From JAZNUH01 sp045592225 (GTDB lineage Bacteria; Bacillota; Clostridia; UMGS1883; UMGS1540), in assembly GCA_045592225.1 (NCBI GenBank), contig JAZNUH010000141.1, forward strand, positions 1 through 23,092: a DNA stretch of 23,092 bases, written 5' to 3'. Positions within the stretch are counted from its first letter, which is position 1, and every line of letters starts with the position of its first letter. The notes beneath the pieces were generated by a model that saw nothing but the letters and a program-made list of their open reading frames with translations, searched no databases and was not told the DNA's origin. Below are positions 12,872-20,428 of this stretch, piece by piece. Both the position numbers and the translations under genes were made by a program.

Positions 12872-15505
12872 TTATTTTTCATTCATCCAGTTGTAAATTC
12901 TCTGCATAATAACTGCCGCTTCGGCTCTTGTGGTGTTACCCAAGGGGTTGATTTCGCCCTTTTCGTTACCCTTTATTATACCGCTTTCAAGCATTGCCGC
13001 TACATCCTTTACGGCATAACCTGCAACCTTGTCGCCGTCGGGGTATTTGGAAAGGTCTGTACTCTTTGCATTAAAGGGTTTTGCATATCTCATTCCTCTG
13101 CCGCAAATTGCCATAAGGTCCTGACGGGAAATACCCTCTTCGGGCATGTAGTTATTATCACCTACACCGTTTAATATCATCATAGTTTTGCCTATTGCAA
13201 CTTCCTTTGCATAGGGAGCAGTAATATCAACATCTGCAAAGTTTTCGCCGGGTACCTTTTCATCAAGTCCCAGTGTTCTTATAAGGAATTTAGCAAAGTC
13301 GCCTCTTGTTATGGGTTCACCGGGCGCAAAGGAATAGCTGCCTTTATCTTCTATGCCGTTATCATAGAGGAAGTTTATAGCATCCAGTGCCCAGTCATAG
13401 CCTTCAAGGTCTGTCATTGCTGTAAGAACCGAGAAGTCAACTGCCTGCTTGGGTGTAACCTTAAAGGTCATTGCCTGATAGGGCTCGAGAGTAATGGCGA
13501 TTGCGCCGTCGCGCTGTTCCATTTTTGAAACGCCCTCGCCGTCATATATAACCTCATAATCGTAATCGCCGATTGTAACCTTACCGTTTGTGCTTGTCAG
13601 TGATACAACCGCTGTTTTAGCCTCGCCCTGACGGTTTTGTGCAATACCGTAAAGTACTTCGCCGTCGGTAAAGGTTTCGTACCAGGTGTCACCGGTTTGT
13701 GCGTATAAATCGCCCTGTTTTTCCATATTGAAGTTTTTGTATTCGCCCAATATGAAGTATTTGAAAATCAAATCTGATTCAAGTTCTTTGAATTTCATAA
13801 GCATATCCCAGTATGCACCCTCGTTAAGGGGCGGGTCAATATCGGGTCTGTCCGGCTCCCACGCATACCAGCCGTGGCCCTTTGCACCTGCCATGTAGTT
13901 CTGCATAATCATGGAGTGTATTTTAAGGGCTGTGGGTGTAGCCTCAGGCAGTGTACCTATTGTACAACACTGCAGAATACCAAGTGCCAGCTTGTTGCCC
14001 TGTATTCTTGCTTCTGTTGCCGCCATATCAACAACCATGGGAACAAATGTGCCGTAGCTGTTCCACTGTGCGGGATAGGGGTCGGGACCTAAAATATCAC
14101 AGTAGTTGGCTGCCGCCTTCATATGGCTCTGCATACCTTCACAGATATATACGGGAGTGTGGTCATTTATGCTGCGGAGCATAATATATGACTTTCTCAT
14201 ATTATCGTGGTTATGAACGTCCTGAATAAAGGGTTCGTCCATTGCCATCCAGCAGAAAACTGCAGGGTGGTCTTTTATCTGAATCATATCGTTATACACA
14301 CGCTGCCAGTTCTGGTCATGTCCTGCGGGGAGCATGCCGTAATAACAAACGATAGCCGCATACATGCCTCTTTCGTAAAGCTCGTCCAGTCTTGCAGTTG
14401 CCGCCGCAATACCGCCGTCCAAGGTCATCTGTATTACGTTGATGCCTGCTGCCTGTGCCGCATCCCTCGCCTCTACATCGTCCCATGCGGACATATGGTA
14501 GTTAAATACGGGATGAACAACCTTACCGTTTTTGTCTGTGTATATACCGTCTTTTGAAAGTGCCTTAGGTCTGTCATACCTGTACACATAATGTTTAAAC
14601 GACTGTAATATTGCACCGCCCGGCTCTTTTACGTCAATTTCAATTATATATTCCTTCTGCTTAACCTTAATATGGCTTAAGGGATATGTAAAGCGAGCCT
14701 TGTAGTTTTCATTAAAACGAACGTCTTTTACACCGTCAACCTGTTTGCCGTCATCTAAAAATCTAAAGTCTGCCTTGTAACCCTCATCAACGAAGTTTTG
14801 GTTCATTGTTACCTCAGCATAACCTGTTGAGCCTTCGTAGTCTGTGTAGTAGAATACCTGGTCTGTCATAGACTCAAAAGAAATGTTGGGAAGGGCTGTA
14901 ACCTTCATTTCAACATCGTCCACTATTACATAACCGCTGTCCATTCCGTAAAGGCGGAAGTAGAAAGCAACCATTGTTGCCTTTTCGTGGAGTGTGTACT
15001 CTACTGTTGTGTGGGTCCATTCGTCGGCATTTTCGTATGTAACATCTGCCCACGCCTGACCTGCACCGTAGTCGGAACGGATATGGTCATAGATATAGCC
15101 TTCAATTTTAATACCAAAGTGAGCCTTTTCGTTTTGTCCCTCGGGCTTTGGCATCTGCAGCTTGTACCAGAAGGAAAGTTCAACTGTACATCCGCCTACC
15201 AGATTTGGTACCTGTACGTTTGCCCAGGGGTCGTGACCCCACACATCTGTTTGTACCCTGAGAGCACCGTTGCCGCTGTGAACATCTTCTGTTTCGTAAA
15301 CAGCGTGTCCACCCTCCCAGCCCTTGTAGGCTTCAACGCCTACGGGGTAGCCGTTTTCGTCAACCTCTTCAAAGCCGCCGTTTTCCATAAAGTCAACATT
15401 CAGCTTTGGTGCGTTTTCTGACAGCGTTGCCGCAGAAACACAAAGTGTTCCCATTACAGACACAAGCATTGCTAATGCCAGAATGATTCCCATTAGTTTT
15501 TTCAT
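12872..15505 (-). CDS. SLH-anchored secreted TIM-barrel protein, paralog 1
   Basis: An 877-residue wall-anchored protein, probably acting on a glycan. In order: signal peptide (1-25); a carbohydrate-binding-like jelly-roll opening with MENGGFEE (40-47) to about 203; an Ig-like strand region (about 208-310); a TIM-barrel-like domain (about 315-590); a beta-rich domain (about 600-690); three SLH domains (about 698-877) with motifs TRGD (733-736), SRQD (793-796) and TRAE (859-862). The barrel has acidic residues shared with both paralogs: Glu424 (MDEPF), Glu456 (ICEG), Asp475 (PDPYP) and Glu562 (NEG). These suggest a retaining glycoside hydrolase, but I cannot name a GH family. The start at 15503-15505 is chosen because AAGGAAGAAACAAA and a signal peptide follow from it; the frame extends 35 codons upstream without either. 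Confidence 0.75.
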   Translation of the reverse strand: MKKLMGIILALAMLVSVMGTLCVSAATLSENAPKLNVDFMENGGFEEVDENGYPVGVEAYKGWEGGHAVYETEDVHSGNGALRVQTDVWGHDPWANVQVPNLVGGCTVELSFWYKLQMPKPEGQNEKAHFGIKIEGYIYDHIRSDYGAGQAWADVTYENADEWTHTTVEYTLHEKATMVAFYFRLYGMDSGYVIVDDVEMKVTALPNISFESMTDQVFYYTDYEGSTGYAEVTMNQNFVDEGYKADFRFLDDGKQVDGVKDVRFNENYKARFTYPLSHIKVKQKEYIIEIDVKEPGGAILQSFKHYVYRYDRPKALSKDGIYTDKNGKVVHPVFNYHMSAWDDVEARDAAQAAGINVIQMTLDGGIAAATARLDELYERGMYAAIVCYYGMLPAGHDQNWQRVYNDMIQIKDHPAVFCWMAMDEPFIQDVHNHDNMRKSYIMLRSINDHTPVYICEGMQSHMKAAANYCDILGPDPYPAQWNSYGTFVPMVVDMAATEARIQGNKLALGILQCCTIGTLPEATPTALKIHSMIMQNYMAGAKGHGWYAWEPDRPDIDPPLNEGAYWDMLMKFKELESDLIFKYFILGEYKNFNMEKQGDLYAQTGDTWYETFTDGEVLYGIAQNRQGEAKTAVVSLTSTNGKVTIGDYDYEVIYDGEGVSKMEQRDGAIAITLEPYQAMTFKVTPKQAVDFSVLTAMTDLEGYDWALDAINFLYDNGIEDKGSYSFAPGEPITRGDFAKFLIRTLGLDEKVPGENFADVDITAPYAKEVAIGKTMMILNGVGDNNYMPEEGISRQDLMAICGRGMRYAKPFNAKSTDLSKYPDGDKVAGYAVKDVAAMLESGIIKGNEKGEINPLGNTTRAEAAVIMQRIYNWMNEK

Positions 15506-15527
15506 TTTGTTTCTTCCTTTCTTTATG

Positions 15528-18044
15528 TTAATTTTTAGTCCAAGCATTAATTCTTTGCATAATAACTGCCGCTTCGGCTCTTGTGGTATTGCCGAGAGGG
15601 TTGATTTCACCCTTCTCGTTACCCTTTATTATGCCAAGTGTAAGCATTGCCGCAACACTTTTTACAGCATAGGCCGAAACCTTGTCACCGTCGGGATATG
15701 CTGATAAATCGGTACTGTTTGTGTTAACGCCCTTTACATATTTCATGGCACGCACACAAATTGTCATAAGGTCCTGTCTTGATATGCTCGCCTCAGGCAT
15801 ATACTTATTATCGCCCACGCCCGAAAGCACGCCTAAAATTTTTCCTATTGCTATTTCATCGGCGTAAATTGCCTTGTCCGAAACATCGGCAAAGTTTTCG
15901 CCGGGAGTAACACTGTCAAGTCCAAGTGTTTTTATAAGATACATAGCAAATTCGCCGCGGGTGATATTTTCACCGGGGCGGAAGGAGTAGCCCTCCTCAT
16001 CTGCATTTGCAATTCCCTCGTCATACATAAAGTTTATTGCATCCTCTGCCCATTCATAACCGCCCGTATCACTCATATCCGAAAGTTGACTGTAATCGGG
16101 CAGTACATCGGGCGTTATTTTTATAAGCGCCGCCTGATAGGGTGCAAGCTTTACCGTTACCTTTTCGGCATCCACGGTAACAGGTGCCGCGCCTACCGTA
16201 CTTATAACCTCTGCCTTGCTGCTGCCAATTGACACAAGACCGTTTTCGCTTACAAGGGGCAGGTGGTATTCTGCCTCCACAGTCTGCCTGTTTTGTATTG
16301 CCGCGTACAGGTGGTCATCCACTATCCACATATCATACCAGTAATTTTTATCCCTGCCCTTTATAAAGGTTTTGTATGCCTCCTCCACAAAGTAGGGGTA
16401 CATAATGTCGGCTTCAACATTATGGTAGTTTTGCATTACCGGCCAGTAAATGCCCTCGTTTATTACCTTGTCATATTTGGGATTATCGGGCAGCCAGGTG
16501 TACCAGCCAAGACCGTCTGTCCCTGCAAGATATGCCTGATAAATAAAACCGTGCAGCTGGGTGGCAGTGGGTGTTGATTCGGGTACGGGGTTTGATGCGT
16601 AGGTAAATGCCTGCATTATGGGCAACACCATTTTACCCCTGCCCTCTGCCTTGTCAACTACTGTTTTAAGAGTATCGGCAACAAAGGTGCCGTAAGGATT
16701 CCACGCACCGGGGTACGGGTCGGGGGCAATTATATCACTGTATTTTAAAACATCGTCATAATACTGTATAAAGCCCTCGCATATATAAATGGGATGATAA
16801 TCATCTGCGTCACGGAGCATTTTATAGGATTTTTCCAAATCGCTGTACGCGTTGGGGTTGTTTATAAAAGGCTCGTCCATTACCATATAACAGAATATTG
16901 CGGGGTGGTGCTTTACCTTTTCCACAAAGTCGCGTACCCTGTCAATGTTGACATCGCTGCCTGCGGGGCTCATTCCCCAATAGCACACCAGTGCAGCATA
17001 TACACCCATTTCGTACATCCGGTCAAGCTGCCTTAACGTGTCATCCACATTTGAGGGTGCCGAGTACTGCACTACATTTATGCCTGCACTTGCCGCCACC
17101 TCAAAATCCTCGTAGGGGATGTGGTACATTGCAATGGGGCGTACCCTTTTGCCCTTTGCATCGGTATATATTCTGCCGTCAAGGGATAAACCCTTGGGGT
17201 GGTCATACTTATAAATATTCTGCTCCAGCTGTTTAAACAGCTTACCTGTACCATCCTTTATGTCTGCTTTTACAGTATAGGCTTTGCCCTTTTGTGTTAA
17301 AAGGGATAAGGGATAGTCAAACTTTGCCTTATTATTTACAAACTTAACACCGCTTTTTGAAGAAAGCTCACGACTACCTTCCATAAACCGAAAATCTGCA
17401 GTATATCCATCGGATTTAAAGGTGGAATCAAGCTCGGCTACCGCCTGTCCCTTACCCTCGGCATACTCGGTGTAATAGAAAATTTCATCGGTGCGAAGAG
17501 TAAAGGCGAGTTCATTTGGCGCCTCGGTCATTTTAAGCTCAATATCATCCGCAAAGGCTGTGCCCTCTGCCCCTGTTAATTTAACAGATAAAACAACAAG
17601 AGAGGTATTAAGCTGCGGCTTGAAATTATATGTCAGCTTTGTCCAGTTGGACATACTCTTCTGCCTGGGTGATGAATGGGTTATTACGTGGCAGTCAAAG
17701 CTGCTGCGGTTATTACAGTATTCATCCACCTGCAGTATAAAGCCGCCATCACCCGATTTTGTATCCACCTTATACCACAAAACCGCCTGATAGGTTGCAC
17801 CGCCTGCAATATCCGGCACTTCTATACTTGCAAAATCTTCTGCTGCGGTAAGCTTTACCGCAAAAGAGCCGTTTCTTTTCTGCTCGCCTGTAAGCTGTGC
17901 GTTGCCCGAAAGCTTTACACCGTCTGCCGATTCATAGCCGCCGTTTGTTACAAGGTTTACATCAAGAGTGTTATCTGCCAAAGCCGGCATACAGGACAAA
18001 AGCATGGTAATTACAAGCAACAAAGCCCAAAGCTTTTTTGTCAT
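15528..18044 (-). CDS. SLH-anchored secreted TIM-barrel protein, paralog 2
   Basis: An 838-residue protein with the same plan as paralog 1: signal peptide (1-23, cleavage after ALA), binding-module-like domain with LVTNGGYES (31-39), Ig-like strands (about 180-280), barrel (about 285-550), a beta-rich domain, and three SLH domains (about 655-838; motifs TRGE 695-698, SRQD 755-758, TRAE 821-824). The shared acidic residues are Glu391 (MDEPF), Glu423 (ICEG), Asp442 (PDPYP) and Glu530 (NEG). AxFCYMVMDEPF and GLGWYTW are the best-kept barrel stretches. GAGGAGGAATAGCCT precedes the ATG; the gene starts only three bases after paralog 3 ends, and paralog 1 begins 22 bases downstream. The enzyme substrate is unknown. 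Confidence 0.78.
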   Translation of the reverse strand: MTKKLWALLLVITMLLSCMPALADNTLDVNLVTNGGYESADGVKLSGNAQLTGEQKRNGSFAVKLTAAEDFASIEVPDIAGGATYQAVLWYKVDTKSGDGGFILQVDEYCNNRSSFDCHVITHSSPRQKSMSNWTKLTYNFKPQLNTSLVVLSVKLTGAEGTAFADDIELKMTEAPNELAFTLRTDEIFYYTEYAEGKGQAVAELDSTFKSDGYTADFRFMEGSRELSSKSGVKFVNNKAKFDYPLSLLTQKGKAYTVKADIKDGTGKLFKQLEQNIYKYDHPKGLSLDGRIYTDAKGKRVRPIAMYHIPYEDFEVAASAGINVVQYSAPSNVDDTLRQLDRMYEMGVYAALVCYWGMSPAGSDVNIDRVRDFVEKVKHHPAIFCYMVMDEPFINNPNAYSDLEKSYKMLRDADDYHPIYICEGFIQYYDDVLKYSDIIAPDPYPGAWNPYGTFVADTLKTVVDKAEGRGKMVLPIMQAFTYASNPVPESTPTATQLHGFIYQAYLAGTDGLGWYTWLPDNPKYDKVINEGIYWPVMQNYHNVEADIMYPYFVEEAYKTFIKGRDKNYWYDMWIVDDHLYAAIQNRQTVEAEYHLPLVSENGLVSIGSSKAEVISTVGAAPVTVDAEKVTVKLAPYQAALIKITPDVLPDYSQLSDMSDTGGYEWAEDAINFMYDEGIANADEEGYSFRPGENITRGEFAMYLIKTLGLDSVTPGENFADVSDKAIYADEIAIGKILGVLSGVGDNKYMPEASISRQDLMTICVRAMKYVKGVNTNSTDLSAYPDGDKVSAYAVKSVAAMLTLGIIKGNEKGEINPLGNTTRAEAAVIMQRINAWTKN

Positions 18045-18047
18045 AGG

Positions 18048-20330
18048 CTATTCCTCCTCTGTAATTTCCACTGTGTCTATTATTTCGCCGTTGCTCCACA
18101 AAAATGCCTTTACCGTATGCTTGCCAACGGTGGTGTCAATGCCCGAAATGGTTTTGGAAATGCCTGTATTTTCGCTGTTTAGTGTTCCAACCTCGATATG
18201 ATAAAGTCGCATAAGACCGTTTGACTCTTTATAGTGGGCAAGGTAAAGCTTTGCATCCTTGTCCCCGTCACGTATTGTGCTTACTGTAAAGCTTGCATTG
18301 GCATCGGCAGCAATTTTTGTAAGCTCGGCGCCGTTTTTGTCAACAAGCTTCAGTCCTTCCCTGAAGGGTGTTACCTTAAAGAGAAGTGCCTGTGAGGGAG
18401 CGAGACTTACATCAAAGCCGCCCGCCTTTTTGTTTGAAACAGCGGTCATATCCCCTTCCGAAATAACCTCGAGGTCATAATTTGTTATAACAGTTTTTCC
18501 GTCATCGCTTACAAGGGGAACAAAGGTGCTTGCAGAATTATTTACGTCACGGTTTTGTACCAGCATATAAATATTTCCGCCGTCCCACCAGCTGTCAAAC
18601 CAGAAGTCTTCACCTTCTATGCTCTTATAAAACCTCTTGTTTTCGCCTGTGTGGTAGTATTTATTTACTGTTTCGTATTCGTTTTTATAGTAGTCATTAA
18701 GCATTTGCCACCAGGGGCCCTCGTCCAGGTATTTGTCGCCGTACTCGGGGCGCAGGGGTGTCCACAAATAGTAGCCCAGGCCGTTTGCACCGCCCATAAA
18801 TGACTGGTACATCATACTGCGCAGCTCTGTTGCGCTGGGCGATTTGCCTGTGTAGTAAAACGCCTGCAAAATGGTCATCATATATCGCTCGGGTGCACAC
18901 TCTCTTGCATATTTCATCATATCTGCAACGTGGTTTGCCATACTCAAGGTTCTGCCGGGGTAAATGTCGGGCGCCATAATATCGCAGTATTTAACTATCT
19001 CGGGCATGTATGCCGAAAAGCCTTCGCAAATAAATGTGGGGCGTGCCGGGTCGGCTGTGCGCAGCATAATATAAGATTTTCTTAAATCCTCGTGCGCCTC
19101 GGGGTTATTTAAAAAGGGCTCGTCCATTACCATATAGCAGAAAATTGCGGGGTGATGCTTTATGGAATTTACATAGTTTTGGTTTCGTGTGTAATAGGTG
19201 GAGTTACCTGCGGGCAGCATACCTGTGTAGGTAACTATTGCCGCATAACCGCCTAATGCGTATAGCTCGTCAAGCTCGGCAAGTATATCCTCGGTTGTAG
19301 CACCGCTGGGCGCCACATACTGAATAATGTTTATACCCGCACTTATTGCCGTTGCCCAGTCCTCTTTGGGAATTGTATAAATAAATGTGGGGTTTACAAC
19401 CTTGCCGTTTATATCTCTGTACACCAGATCCTTTGAGATGCAGGTGGGTCTGTCAATTTTATATACCTTTTCGCTGATGCTTCCTAAGGCTTTGCCCGCA
19501 GCATCATAAATGGTTACTAAAATTGTGTATTCCTTTTCCTTTACCGCAAAGAGCGACATTGGGAAGGAGTACTCATATTTGCCGTTTGTAAACTCTGCGT
19601 CTTTAACTGTATCGTAGGTTTTTACACGGTCTTTAAATTTAATTTCAATTGTTTTCGCAGTATCTGCAAAATAGGGGGAAAGTGTTATTTCAGCTTTGCC
19701 GTCTTTTTCGTAGTCTGAATAATAGAAAATTCTGTCTGTTTTTAATCTTGCCACAGGAGCATCGGTTGCCACAAGTGACATATTGTCAATAAGCACGCTG
19801 CTGGCTTTACTGTAAAGATATACTCTTATCTTCATGGAAGAGCCTTCATAAAGCTTGAAGGTGTAAGTGAATTTTGTCCAGTCATCGGCTGTGTATACCG
19901 CTTCGGATGGATAGCTTCTTTCAATTGAGTCATTACGTACTGTCCAGTTCGTATCCGCTTTATATGAAACTATTGCCTTGAGTCCGTCACCCTCGGCAAC
20001 TGTTCCTTTGTACATAAACGAGAGGGTATAGGTTGTACCGTAAAAAACATTACCTACAGTTACATCAAAGTAACTGCCGTTGTTTCCGCTGGCAAGCTGT
20101 ACCGCATTGTTGCCCTCATAGGCGCCTGTGGAAACAAGCTTGGAGTAGCTGCTGCCCCAGCCCTGATATGCGGTAAAACCTGTAGGCGCACCGCCTTCCA
20201 GCGTTTCAAACCCGCCGTTTGAGATAAGGTTATCACCAACTGCTGCAGATACCGGTACTGCCTCAAGAGGCATAATTAAAGCCGCACATAAAACACATGC
20301 AACAATTACCGATATAAATTTGTTTTTCAT
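18048..20330 (-). CDS. Secreted TIM-barrel protein without SLH domains, paralog 3
   Basis: A 760-residue exported protein. A signal peptide (1-29) is followed by a binding-module-like domain with LISNGGFET (35-43), Ig-like strands (about 195-293), the barrel (about 297-560) with Glu404 (MDEPF), Glu436 (ICEG), Asp455 (PDIYP) and Glu537 (DEG), and a beta-rich domain to about 655. Instead of SLH domains it ends in a roughly 100-residue domain (658-760) with LYLAHYKESNG and VKAFLWSNG, matching the C-terminus of the 817-residue protein upstream. It should be freely secreted or held by a different partner. The ATG at 20328-20330 is chosen because GGAGGGTAACGGC and the signal peptide follow it; the frame opens 15 codons earlier. 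It ends three bases before paralog 2. Confidence 0.78.
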   Translation of the reverse strand: MKNKFISVIVACVLCAALIMPLEAVPVSAAVGDNLISNGGFETLEGGAPTGFTAYQGWGSSYSKLVSTGAYEGNNAVQLASGNNGSYFDVTVGNVFYGTTYTLSFMYKGTVAEGDGLKAIVSYKADTNWTVRNDSIERSYPSEAVYTADDWTKFTYTFKLYEGSSMKIRVYLYSKASSVLIDNMSLVATDAPVARLKTDRIFYYSDYEKDGKAEITLSPYFADTAKTIEIKFKDRVKTYDTVKDAEFTNGKYEYSFPMSLFAVKEKEYTILVTIYDAAGKALGSISEKVYKIDRPTCISKDLVYRDINGKVVNPTFIYTIPKEDWATAISAGINIIQYVAPSGATTEDILAELDELYALGGYAAIVTYTGMLPAGNSTYYTRNQNYVNSIKHHPAIFCYMVMDEPFLNNPEAHEDLRKSYIMLRTADPARPTFICEGFSAYMPEIVKYCDIMAPDIYPGRTLSMANHVADMMKYARECAPERYMMTILQAFYYTGKSPSATELRSMMYQSFMGGANGLGYYLWTPLRPEYGDKYLDEGPWWQMLNDYYKNEYETVNKYYHTGENKRFYKSIEGEDFWFDSWWDGGNIYMLVQNRDVNNSASTFVPLVSDDGKTVITNYDLEVISEGDMTAVSNKKAGGFDVSLAPSQALLFKVTPFREGLKLVDKNGAELTKIAADANASFTVSTIRDGDKDAKLYLAHYKESNGLMRLYHIEVGTLNSENTGISKTISGIDTTVGKHTVKAFLWSNGEIIDTVEITEEE

Positions 20331-20366
20331 GCCGTTACCCTCCACTTTTTTTGCCTTTTTTATCAG

Positions 20367-20401
20367 GTATAGCAAGGCAGAGAAGCTCCGCCTTGCTATA
20401 C
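20367..20401 (-). promoter_or_regulatory. Intercistronic stem-loop
   Basis: GTATAGCAAGGC (20367-20378) and GCCTTGCTATAC (20390-20401) form a perfect 12-bp stem with an 11-base loop, in the 98-base gap between the first two genes of the surface operon. On the minus strand an A-rich run, not a T-run, follows, so it is not a standard terminator. It more likely stabilises or sets the processing of the transcript of the upstream gene, or partly attenuates. Confidence 0.6.
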
Positions 20402-20428
20402 AATTAAATGTTAAATTGGTTTATGCTT

